Origin: Thozetella sp. PMI_491 | Taxonomy: Eukaryota; Ascomycota; Sordariomycetes; Chaetosphaeriales; Chaetosphaeriaceae | Length of the DNA: 64,000 nt | Assembly: GCA_021432635.1 (NCBI GenBank) | Contig: MU270045.1 | Coordinates: 124,001 to 188,000, forward strand | Direction of reading: 5' to 3' | In this document: one piece after another, positions 1-9,023 of the stretch | How positions within the stretch are numbered: the first letter of the stretch is position 1 | Layout of the letters: every line of letters begins with the position of its first letter | Program-made: the position numbers and the translations under genes | Notes under the pieces: model-generated | What the model saw: the letters and a program-made list of their open reading frames with translations, nothing else | The model's database searches: none | What the model was told of the DNA's origin: nothing

Positions 1-1636
1 GTACATCATGAACACGCTCTCGATAGCCTCTGGTCGTAGGATATACCTCGGGTCTTTGGCGGTCGTGAACCCCAGTGGCAAGCTCGCCTTCCACTCTGGC
101 CTCCGGCTTTGCTCAGTGAAGATGGTCTTGTTCCATGCACACCTTTCTCGGGATGGACCCGCCACCATGTTGAATCACTCTAGCCCCATCCCAGATGGCA
201 TGGACCGATATATGTACGCACACCCGCGTGTCAATTTAGCACCGGTATCGAGATAACGAGGTTGGTGAAACAACCGCCCTGCCATGGCGTACATGCCACC
301 CGCAAAGCAAGCAAGATGCTCGCTCTCGGGATCCAGAATCGTTTTACCGGCAATTACATCCACGTTGCCAGCAATAAGGACGTCATCCTCACCTAGAAGC
401 ATCAGACGGAAGAGGAGGTTGTCGCCTGTATCCAGAGAGTGCTTAGCCATGATTTCATACTCCAGCTTCCCGTCCGCCAAGTAAGAGGTACATCTTAGGC
501 AGATATTCGTAAAGGGAGTCCGCACGGCCGGCGAGTGTGAACTTATTTCCAGATGTAACGTCCAGGTTCCTCATAGAGACATAAATAGGCCATATCCCCG
601 GCAATTAAGTGTTGTTCTGCCCCTGTTAGAAGACCTCCATGACCCTTGTCGCAGCGTCATAATACTTAGGGTTGCCAGTAACTTGTAACAAACGTGTCAT
701 CTCCATTGACAAAGTTCCAGGTGATGCAGAAACAACAAAGTACTCGACGCTAAGCCCTTCCCCAGTCTTAGCCCGCTCAAAATCAATAAAGTCCACAGGC
801 ATGCGATTTTCAGTATTAAACCCAGAGTAAAGTAAATCTCCAAGCTCAGTAGCTTTAAGAAGCAATACCTTCCGCCAGCTCAGATCATACGCTGCTAGCA
901 GCCCTCCAAAGTATCTAATGGTTGTCTCAAATAAGTTGACTCGGGCCTCTGACGAAACCCCAAAGTCAATTTCAGCAACCACAGCAACAGCCTCGTCAAA
1001 CTCTTTCTTCATCCCCATCAGCCACAAAGTATCGAGCGAGTCGACAAGTATAGCCAACCAACCAGCCCACTGGTCCTTAGAGGTCGCTGAAATCAGCTGG
1101 AGCACATCTTTCTTCCAAGCGTACTCCCTGTAGCTCCGCCAGTTTTTAGCGAATAGAGCTCTCACTTCTTTTCTCCTCGCTTCACGGATCCTTGCTTCCG
1201 ATTCTGATTCCGGCTCTGCACGAAAGTCTTTTTGAATCCACGGTAGAGCAAGTGCCTTCCCGGATGGGAGCGATTTTATCGGCCCTGGGGAGTGGAAATG
1301 CTTGACTCAGCCCCAGTCAAAGCTACACTTGACAGCGGATGCCCGACTCGAGCTGAAGCCGCTATTCATGTAGTGCTCGAGTCTGCCATGTTCGGACCGA
1401 AGCTCCGATCTGATATTCCAGAAATATAGAAGGACACAAACAAGGTCAACCACGAGCAGGTAGGGCCGCACCCTGCGTCGTGTTGAATTAGATGGCCATG
1501 GAATGGTACCGCCGATCTGTGCTTGGAAGGGCGAGTACTCTAGTTTGGGGGGGAAACGAGGCGGGCTTGAGGAGCGAGGACTTTTCATTGTGAAAGAAAA
1601 AACTGAGGGAATTGGTGCAAGGAAAAGGTATGGCAC
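1..1636 (-). pseudogene. GH47 alpha-1,2-mannosidase pseudogene, cut by left edge
   Basis: Class I alpha-mannosidases trim alpha-1,2-mannose from N-glycans in the ER and Golgi. The minus strand reads as the GH47 core: a YAW..D segment and the LVDSLDTLWLMG motif near 1040-1120, then TSGNKFTLAGRADSLYEYLP, DPESEHLACFAGGM, KLTRGCAYIYRSMPSGMG and DPRYILRPEAIESVF running off the left end. An upstream frame (from about 1590) gives a proline-rich tail and one hydrophobic segment (LLVVDLVCVLLYF), as in type II membrane mannosidases. The frame is broken: in-frame stops at 626-628, 605-607 and 175-177, and a frame change near 480-525. The TM exon ends in a TGA near 1307 that could be a short intron, but no clean splice fits. 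The family is certain; loss of function is very likely. Confidence 0.85.
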
Positions 1637-2485
1637 CTCAAAGTGGTCAGTTTTGGGGGGAGATGCAGGAATCTGAAAGTTTGGTGACCGTGGGGATGCA
1701 TCGGTTTTGGCATTTTGGGTCAGGTGGTCCGTGATCGCTGTTGGTTCCTGAATTGTACTGTGGTGTTGGAGCTACAGTTGTTCCCAGGTTGCAAGGACTG
1801 TAACCTTAGCATGGCTTTGTTTCTTGGGGCAAGATGTACGGATTTGCCGCACCCAATAGTGGCCTGACCCTTGGCGCTGAGGACCCTTATAGCGGCCAAC
1901 TGCGGCCCGTTATTGTCGCTGTTGGTGGTTTGAAACGGCACCCTGGCATGCGGGTGCATTGTACTGTAGCTCCTTTACACAGCTTGTCTTGGCGCACATG
2001 GATCTCAGGCTGTTTGACCGAAATAGATTAGGCGATCGGAGACTGTAGAGAACCAACAGCTTCAGAAGTTTTCATGCGGGAAGGGTTACTTGCCACCTGA
2101 ACCACGTCGCGTTCACCAAGTTGTACCGATCATGAACCGTGTCAGTCGTCACATCGTCTGCCTGTTCAAGTGCCGATACGCAAGCATCATCTGCTGGGCC
2201 ATCAAGAATGAACTGTTGATGTAGCAAATGGCCGCTTGAAGTCATACAGGCCATGGCAAGTTCAGGAATATCAAGCAGTAAGGTTAGTCCACAATAGCGA
2301 CCCGACGGCGAGGTTCCCAAGGACCGTTTCTACAGCCTTAGCCTGTTGCTAGTGGTGCCAACAGTACCTTGGATAAGCCCCTCTGCACAGTCACGGGCAC
2401 TTATAAACGTTTTCACGCGGCGATGTTACTCTAGGTTGGTTCATATGTGAATTTAGGGCGCATGCCACAGCTCGAGTTGGTTGTA
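1637..2485. other. Intergenic, nothing firm
   Basis: No recognisable gene. A minus-strand open frame of 82 codons at 2072-2320 has coding-like composition in its second half (DGPADDACVSALEQADD, LVNATWFRWQV) but no family I recognise. It could be a relic exon. Confidence 0.4.
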
Positions 2486-4093
2486 CTAGACCATGTCGTG
2501 AGCCTGCCCACCCTTGTTATAGAGCGACCTAACAGTAACGCCGACGAGGTTAACAAACTCGTCTACATCTATCTCAAAGTCCTGGATATGCCAATCTTGG
2601 CGCTTTTCTTTTCTATGCATGCTTCTACTCCACGCTGCGTGAAAATTTAACCTTGGGCTTGTTTCCGGCGGTATCTCGCGACGCTTGAGGGTTGTATTTA
2701 TTGCGTGCGTATCGAAGTAGCCCAAACCCATCATGTTTGCTAGGTTTTGAAACCCTCTGTATTGTGGTGACATGTTCGACGGATGTATCTCCACAATAGC
2801 CCCCTCCCCTTTTCGCATGAACATCGTGTGTGTGAGAGCGGCGCCGTGGACGCCAACCAGTATATCAGTGCGTGCAGCGATCCGAATCTGCTCGGGGAAA
2901 GGAAGCGCGGCGAAGTCAACGACCTCAAGATCGACGGTCGGGTACTTCCCGCGCAAAGCCGCGAATAGTGATTCCTGGTCCTTGAGCCTCCGGGAGTCCT
3001 TCCGATCAATGAATGTGATGCGGATATCTTTACCCTCGGGATACGACGGTGGCAACGCCTCTATGCCGTAATAGCCCGGAACACGCCGGACGAATGCGTC
3101 CAGCAGCTCGGCCCGTTTACAGTCGCGTATCGCCCAGTCATTTTGCCAAATCGTGTTGCTGGCGCCGGCCAATGGAACGATGATCCGATGGCGATTCTGG
3201 GTGAGCAGCTCCTCCAAGTCTGGATGTTTCTGTATGTCAGCTAGTCGGACAGGATCCCGACCGCTAAAGAGTCTCCACAAGTCGAAATAAGGACCATCAT
3301 CCCGGTCATCCAGAATGATGACTTGAGTATTTTCCATGTCCTCTGGCATGTTGAAGAAAGGCTTGCCATTGTTCGCTGGGTCGCGCGACATGCGGAGCAC
3401 GTCAAAGGTCATGCCCATCGAAAAGACCTCCATCAAGCAGTGCCATGGGTTAACATCGCCCTCTCGTTTTACCAAGAGGGCGAAGAATCGCTGTTTATCA
3501 CCACCTGCGCCGTCACTCTTCCTCGTCCTTCCTATGCCCACCGCTCGTTGGGTTGCAGTCTCGCTGGAAAGAGTGCCCAGCTGGACGAAGCTATCAAACA
3601 CATAGCGTGGCCCTGTGTCATACCAGTATGATCGCATAGATTCAAAGGGAATCAGGCCTTGTGCCACCTCGCTTGCATCGGGCGGGCGCACTTCGCAATC
3701 GAGCGCAAACTTTCCGGATTGTAGAACCGCGCCATCCCCAATGCACATCGAATCTCGAAAGTCATCTTGCGAGGTGTGGCTATGGAAACAGGTCAGGCTC
3801 GACGTAGAAGGAGGTCCGCAATATTGTATGCTCGTGCTGCGCAGGTTCTCGAGATACAGGTGGCTGAATCGATCGAGGCAGAACTTGGACTCGGTGGCAT
3901 CGGCCGTGTACACGCTCGGGAGGGGCAGGTGTTGATTGTCGCTGTTCGTAGTGGCACCACGCCAAGGGGAGAAAGCTTGGGGGATGCGGTAGGATGCGAC
4001 GGCTCTAGCTGGGGTAAAGACGAGAAGCAGGGCTGTTATTATCGTAGACGCGATTAGGATAGCCCATCTAAAATGCGGGCGGGACGAAAACAT
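2486..4093 (-). CDS. GT61-family glycosyltransferase (EOGT/DUF563-like)
   Basis: Single-exon gene of 535 residues. Residues 10-28 form one hydrophobic anchor after a short basic N-terminus, so it is probably a type II Golgi or ER membrane enzyme. The catalytic domain carries the GT61 hallmarks NPWHCLME at 215-222 and GVHGAALTH at 414-422, followed by a conserved IHPSNMSPQYRG stretch. GT61 enzymes transfer sugars such as xylose or N-acetylglucosamine from nucleotide donors to glycans or proteins; the acceptor cannot be read here. Length and motif order fit fungal members. No break is seen. It lies between decayed sequence on both sides, so its survival intact stands out. The start is the first ATG and puts the anchor at the N-terminus. 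Confidence 0.85.
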   Translation of the reverse strand: MFSSRPHFRWAILIASTIITALLLVFTPARAVASYRIPQAFSPWRGATTNSDNQHLPLPSVYTADATESKFCLDRFSHLYLENLRSTSIQYCGPPSTSSLTCFHSHTSQDDFRDSMCIGDGAVLQSGKFALDCEVRPPDASEVAQGLIPFESMRSYWYDTGPRYVFDSFVQLGTLSSETATQRAVGIGRTRKSDGAGGDKQRFFALLVKREGDVNPWHCLMEVFSMGMTFDVLRMSRDPANNGKPFFNMPEDMENTQVIILDDRDDGPYFDLWRLFSGRDPVRLADIQKHPDLEELLTQNRHRIIVPLAGASNTIWQNDWAIRDCKRAELLDAFVRRVPGYYGIEALPPSYPEGKDIRITFIDRKDSRRLKDQESLFAALRGKYPTVDLEVVDFAALPFPEQIRIAARTDILVGVHGAALTHTMFMRKGEGAIVEIHPSNMSPQYRGFQNLANMMGLGYFDTHAINTTLKRREIPPETSPRLNFHAAWSRSMHRKEKRQDWHIQDFEIDVDEFVNLVGVTVRSLYNKGGQAHDMV

Positions 4094-4411
4094 CGTGCAC
4101 GCATCGCGAAAACGGATCGCATGTAACAGGTGCGATGATTAGCCAAGAACCAACGCTCAGAAAATATTAAAAAGGAGTTTGCAAAGCGCCCCGGCGAGCG
4201 ACCATCTGGACGGGAAGCCAGGCGGTTATCACCGTGCAGCTGGCAAAGCTCCAACCACCCAACGCTTCCCTGCAAGCGCCGGTGGGATTCAGGGTCATCA
4301 CTCAGCAAACACCCCTGGCCGCCCCACGCAAATGAGCGGAATCTACCACCCCTTACAGTTTACAGCCAATCAGCTGCCACTCTCTGTGTGTGTTGGTACC
4401 AACATACATAA
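4094..4411. other. Upstream region of the GT61 gene
   Basis: No gene is supported. The strand opposite the GT61 start has short frames that look like shadows. This stretch should hold the GT61 promoter, but no clear TATA box stands out. Confidence 0.4.
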
Positions 4412-4648
4412 GAGGCCTGCGCTGCGGTACTGGGAGCACTTATTGGTGCCGCACTATTGTTTTGGTATCGAAAGCGCAAGAGGGAGGCAGCAGCTCGATC
4501 AGGCGATCTGAACAGAGACAATACACTCACTCGGGATGCTGATTTCTCAAATGAGCATCAAGCTCCGGGCTATCAAGGCCCTTATAGATACTCGAAAGCC
4601 GAGCTATCGGGTCTAAGGTTAAAGCCTCCGGTGAAGGCAGGCTACTAA
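4412..4648 (+). pseudogene. Orphan C-terminal membrane anchor of a single-pass surface protein
   Basis: From 4412 the plus strand reads a hydrophobic segment (AAVLGALIGAALLFWY) followed at once by a basic stop-transfer run (RKRKREAAARSG) and a short polar tail ending at the TAA at 4646-4648. This is the usual C-terminus of fungal single-pass surface proteins with Ser/Thr-rich or WSC-type ectodomains. No ectodomain is found upstream. The sequence just before (ACATAAG at 4405-4411) could be a splice acceptor, but no credible exon precedes it. Most likely it is a gene fragment left after deletion. Family assignment is only by architecture. Confidence 0.5.
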
Positions 4649-4684
4649 GAACCTCGCCTTTACGAACTTGGATCATAATGTGTT

Positions 4685-4701
4685 GGGGGGGGGGGGGGGG
4701 G
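4685..4701. repeat. Poly-G run, 17 nt
   Basis: Uninterrupted G tract 37 nt after the stop of the membrane-anchor fragment. One of several long G/C homopolymers in this window. Confidence 0.95.
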
Positions 4702-5646
4702 CGGGCGGAGATTTCCTTTAATGTATTATAGAGGTCTCGGTGGCCTTTTCAAGATTACTGGGCAACATTCCTATACCAAGCCCATTAAGCGTTCGTTCAT
4801 TATACCAGATCCATTAATAATAAAAGTTGAAGTTGTCAAAACATTGTGTTGACCTACAACTTGGTGGAGAGGTAGTTCACAACAAGCTCATAATATAAGT
4901 AGATCGCAATGACGATAAGGGTTGTCGCTACTTCTTACAATCCAACAAGCTCAAATACAATGATTTGAAGGGCAAGAGGTACTCTTTCTGAGCCTGTTGT
5001 CAGACCTAGCATTGCCCCGATAATTCGGACTGCAATATCCGGAAACATAGACCCCAGCCAAGCGTGGCTGCTGTTTTTGCCGAGAGAGCAAAGACCCCGG
5101 AGGTGCCAGGATAAAAGAGACCAACCGGTAACAATTTTGACTAGTGGGGCGTCTTGCATGTCAATCCCCGAGCTTGCCAGCCAAGTATTCCATGTAAATC
5201 TGGGGCAGAAATGATGCCAGGTTAGTGAACTCGATTTCGTCGTGCATAAAATGCTTGTACGCAATCTGCTCCCCGGCTAATATGTGCTTGATGCCTAGTA
5301 CTCTACCTAGGTTACCTAATGGAATCTGCAGCCTGAGTAGCTGTAATCTTACCCTGGACCCAAGCGACTATCGGCTATAAAGCTTTAGTCTCTTGTAACC
5401 AGGCACCTGCTGCTAGAGGTGCAAGAAGTCTTTAAGCTTGACTGGTAGGAAGTTATCCTAGCGCTTAGTGTATATAGTAGCTTTGTAGCTAGCCTTGTAA
5501 AGCTTTAACTATAGTAGGATATACTTAGTTAAGTTGATAAAAGAGATCTAGATAGTTATAAGCTTAGGCCTGATAAACCTAAGGACCTAGTGTATCAAGC
5601 TGAACTACTTTTTAATGTCTAAGATATTAGTGTAGTAGACATAGCT
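4702..5646. other. AT-rich degenerate tract, first part
   Basis: The sequence becomes rich in TA, CTAG and TTAA words. On the minus strand at about 5160-5340 an open frame of some 55 codons with coding-like composition (MHDEIEFTNLASFLPQIYMEYL) ends in TGA and matches nothing I know. The rest looks like decayed repeat DNA. No terminal repeats, reverse transcriptase or transposase motifs could be recognised, so no element is named. Confidence 0.4.
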
Positions 5647-6015
5647 TTAGGGAAGAAAGAGGTATATATCGAGGTAGTTATTGTCACGGCGAGGATCACT
5701 GGTGCAGCACGAGACTGGTTGACCATACTCTAGTGGTTGACTAAAGACTCTAAGATGGAGATCAGGGAAGAGGAAGCAGCGAAGCTGCTCCCCAGCTCTG
5801 ATCAGGGTATATCTAGGGAGCTGGGGCCTCTGGGCGCCCACAGTTCCTCTGCTGTTCACGATCTTGGTGTACGTAGCCGTACAGAGATCAATGGCTGGGC
5901 AGCTGTGGCCATCTGCTCGTTCGTAAAGCTCGCAGCAGGTGGTCTGACCTGTGGTCAGGGCCAACGGCCATGACATAAACACCAATGTGATGGAAGTCAT
6001 TAACAAGATAGGCAC
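5647..6015 (-). CDS. Possible small secreted cysteine-rich protein
   Basis: 122-codon open frame whose first 24 residues look like a signal peptide (MPILLMTSITLVFMSWPLAL then TTGQ), followed by a mature part of about 98 residues with seven cysteines, two of them in CC pairs (TTCCE and VSCCTSD). It sits in a stretch visibly richer in G+C than the AT-rich sequence on each side, the setting in which effector-like genes often lie in plant-associated fungi. No homologue is recognised. Against it: an overlapping 78-codon frame on the other strand, no visible intron or TATA box, and decayed surroundings. It may be chance. Confidence 0.3.
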   Translation of the reverse strand: MPILLMTSITLVFMSWPLALTTGQTTCCELYERADGHSCPAIDLCTATYTKIVNSRGTVGAQRPQLPRYTLIRAGEQLRCFLFPDLHLRVFSQPLEYGQPVSCCTSDPRRDNNYLDIYLFLP

Positions 6016-7143
6016 TTGAGCTTTGATTATACAACTATCCTAAGGATCTAACTTCTAAGCCGCTTTAGCGCTAGCTATTCTATATCTTCTTATAAATACT
6101 CTGAGCTATTTAAATTACAGGTGTTCATAACCTGTCCTCTTTAAGTATAATATAATAATCTAAGCCTAGGCGTCTTCTTTCTCGAGGAAATTAGGGCTTA
6201 TTATTATCCCCTCCTGCTTAATTACCTTGTTCTTATTCTAAAATAAAATACTATACGTAAACTTTAAGAGATAAAGAAGTTCTTTAATAAATGATTAATA
6301 GGGAGTAAGTAAAGGATTAATATTCTTGCTTAGCCTATAATCTTGTTTATATTAGCTAGAGCTTTAAAGATGGCCTTCTTAGTGTAGTATTAGCCTTTAG
6401 AGGTGAAAAGAGGGACTGGAATAGGTTTAATCCTAGCAATGGGCTTGAGTATATTGTGTGAGGTTTATTGAGTAGAGCAATACATGTAAGGAAGTTATTC
6501 GAGGTCTAAGATGGCAGTAGGATCGTATGACAGCTGCTTTCTTATACTCTTGGGCCTAGCCTATTAGAGAAAGGTTGACACTAGTTAAGTTATCTTGGCT
6601 GCGATGACTTTTTCTAGAGCTTCTATACCGTGATATAGCTAAAGATATCAAGAGTTTGCCGTGGTGTGGCTAAACCTTACTACAACTATCGTGGTGGTGT
6701 GTTTGTCAACTTTACTGGGCGTTAGAAGTGATAGTAAGCTGTCTATTAAGCTGTATATGACTAGATAGATAGCGAAGGTCTAAAGTGTTGGTGCAGCACG
6801 AAATTAAGTACTGATCTTTTAGGAAGCTGGTCGTGGCTCGTCGGCCATGACGAGCTCTGCATGTGAAGCAGGTCTAGGATGAGGCTCTGTGACCCCTCAG
6901 TGGCTGTATCTGTCAACGATCAGTTGTGATCATTACTAGATTTTCGCTGTGCTTAGAGATACTGGGTATGGTATCTCCTGTGTGGATTGGCGGGTTTTCA
7001 TTTTTTCTCTGTGCGCAACCCAATTTTTGAGGCCTGCTGAAAATAAATTGCCTTGCATAAGCATTTCACATTTAACGCTCTATACTACTTTGTAACAATA
7101 ATTGTTAAGCACAGCAGCTTGCCAGCTGCTGGTTTCCCTATTC
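6016..7143. other. AT-rich degenerate tract, second part
   Basis: Strongly TA/CTAG-rich sequence, stop-filled in all frames, with no gene recognised. A 13-nt word (TGGTGCAGCACGA) occurs at about 5700 and about 6789 on either side of the core, which is too short to call a terminal repeat. The tract looks like a decayed repeat of unknown type. The last 200 bases probably include the 3' end of the PTH11-type gene. Confidence 0.4.
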
Positions 7144-8504
7144 CTACAACGCCTCATTCCGTACGTCATAGCCGTGCTCGTTCGTGCGTGTTTTCCAGAT
7201 TGCGTCGGGTGGGTGGCCACTGTAGTCAGCTGGGAAGTTGCCCATCCCCCTCACGCCGGTATCTTCCCTGGTGATTGTCACGGCGGTGTGCTTGGGTGTG
7301 TCATCTTGAATCTCACCAGTACCTTCACGGAAATGCGATCCGAGGGAAGTCATACTAGCCACCCCCTGCGTGTCTATATATTTGGATAGTGTACTGCCAC
7401 CTGCACCGCTATTATACACCCTCTTTTTCCCAGACGAACCGATTGTCTGGACTAGGCTACCGCCAGAGTGGTAGGGTGCTTGGGGTCCTGCCGTGGCCCT
7501 GTGGCGGCTGCACATGTAACGATATAACTGAACAAAGGTCGGAACGCAGCCGACCAAAATCACTACGGCTATTTCGCATGTACTTTTGTCGTCAGGTCTT
7601 GGTGAGTAACTGGCGTGGACTAGCGAGGAGGGCAGCAAGGCATACACAGTAAGGACGCCTTTGTAGAGCTCAGTGATGTCCGGGTCATGGAGGAATTGCA
7701 CACGTAGGACCATGCCGACGATCCCGATGCCAATAGCGCTGTAAATTTTATCATCTGTTAGCTGGTTTGCTTCTTAAGATTCATATGAACTGGTGTCACT
7801 CACATCAAGGCGATGGCAAATACAGAAAACACTGCCATTTTACTTTTGACCGGTAAGCTAAGGCGCCAAAGCGCCCATGCCGGAAGGAGCAGAGCCTCGA
7901 TGTCGGAGATGATGTTGGCTACCCCCGAGAAGAGGGTTAACTTATCAAAGTCTATGCAGTGTCCTTCAACAGTGTCCCCGAGCCAGACCTTCTCACGCGG
8001 TACGCACTGCAATAAACAGGCAATGAAAAACCCGATGTAAAACGCCGCATTTAGCACGATACTCGTGACAACGACCCAGTAGACGCCATCGCGCACGCTA
8101 GGGCTCGTGAATATGCTTTTGATCTGGAACAGTACCGACAACTTCGCCAGGCCCGCTGGAAACGAGTAGACTGAGTAGATAACATTGATCCAGAACAACA
8201 TGTCGACATAATGTGTCGTGTCAACGTTCGAAATCTTGAGAGTGAGGCCGTGCTGGCATCCCACGATGACGCAGACCACATGGGCGATAAAGATAGCGAA
8301 CGCGGCGTAGCTGAGCCAATCCTCGGTGCGGTGGCTCCGCGCGAGCCAAATTTTAGTGAAGGCGCGTGTGAAAACTGATACGAATGTCACCGTGAGCATA
8401 AGCGCTGCCGTGGCGTAGACGACTGGCATCTGACTTTGCAGGTTGACAGAGTTATGCTGAATCCCACCCGGCGGGGGGAGAAGCGATCTTTCGAACCTGT
8501 TCAT
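7144..8504 (-). CDS. PTH11-type seven-transmembrane receptor-like protein
   Basis: Three exons: 8504-7804, 7738-7646 and 7582-7144, giving 410 residues. Introns are 65 nt (GTGAGT..ACAG) and 63 nt (GTATGC..AAAAG, with CTGAC branch). The second is a multiple of three, so unspliced sequence also reads through. The first two thirds hold seven hydrophobic segments, with the family-typical LLQCVPREKVW in an extracellular loop, SDIEALLLPAWALWRL, and VVILVGCVPTFVQLYRYM just after the second intron. The cytoplasmic tail of about 120 residues is polar and Ser/Thr/Gly-rich. This is the fungal rhodopsin-domain/PTH11-like class. Characterised members sense host surfaces; most have no known ligand. No CFEM domain is present at the N-terminus. 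Gene structure is well supported by frame and splice signals. Confidence 0.85.
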
Positions 8505-8930
8505 CGCAATGTGGGCCAGGACATGGGCAATTTCGGTGCAGACGCGCTAGGACCGCATGGCGAAAAAGCGGAAGGCAGGGGCTAACGGGTTGGCAGGGGA
8601 GAGAAACCTCAAGGATTTGTTTTATCGCTAAGGCCCTTGTTTCAATTATTTATCGCGATCCTGCCACCAAGTGCCGCGGCGGTAGGTTCAGATTGGAAGC
8701 AGACATAGGGGGGAGCTGATTTAGCTGAGGACTATTCAAGTTGCCGCCCCCAAAGCCAGTAACACAACATGGATCCTTCCGACCCGCTCAGCCCCCCGGA
8801 TGGCTACCTAAATCTTTCGACAACGACCCGATTGGGGTAGACGTATGCGTTAATATCCGGAATGTAACCTCTAGGCATTTCGCTCCTGCGCTGAAAGAGG
8901 GGAAGGATATGCCAAGGCTCGGCGCCTTAT

Positions 8931-8948
8931 CCCCCCCCCCCCCCCCCC
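8931..8948. repeat. Poly-C run, 18 nt
   Basis: Uninterrupted C tract in gene-poor DNA upstream of the PTH11-type gene. Confidence 0.95.
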
Positions 8949-9006
8949 AGTGATTAATATCGCATGGGCCAGGCGATCTAAGTAAGAGTATTAAATAAGT
9001 AGAGAA

Positions 9007-9023
9007 TACGGGCGGAGCCCGTA
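9007..9023. repeat. Perfect short palindrome, 7-bp arms
   Basis: TACGGGC and its reverse complement GCCCGTA flank a GGA spacer. Weaker symmetry seems to extend outward (AAATAAGTA on the left, TACTTATTT on the right). It resembles the arm junction of a small hairpin-type repeat, but no transposase or target-site duplication is seen. Confidence 0.6.

Noticed and set aside
4702-7143. Decayed LTR retrotransposon
   Set aside because: The tract looks repeat-like, but no paired terminal repeats, priming site or enzyme motif could be recognised, so no family can be named.
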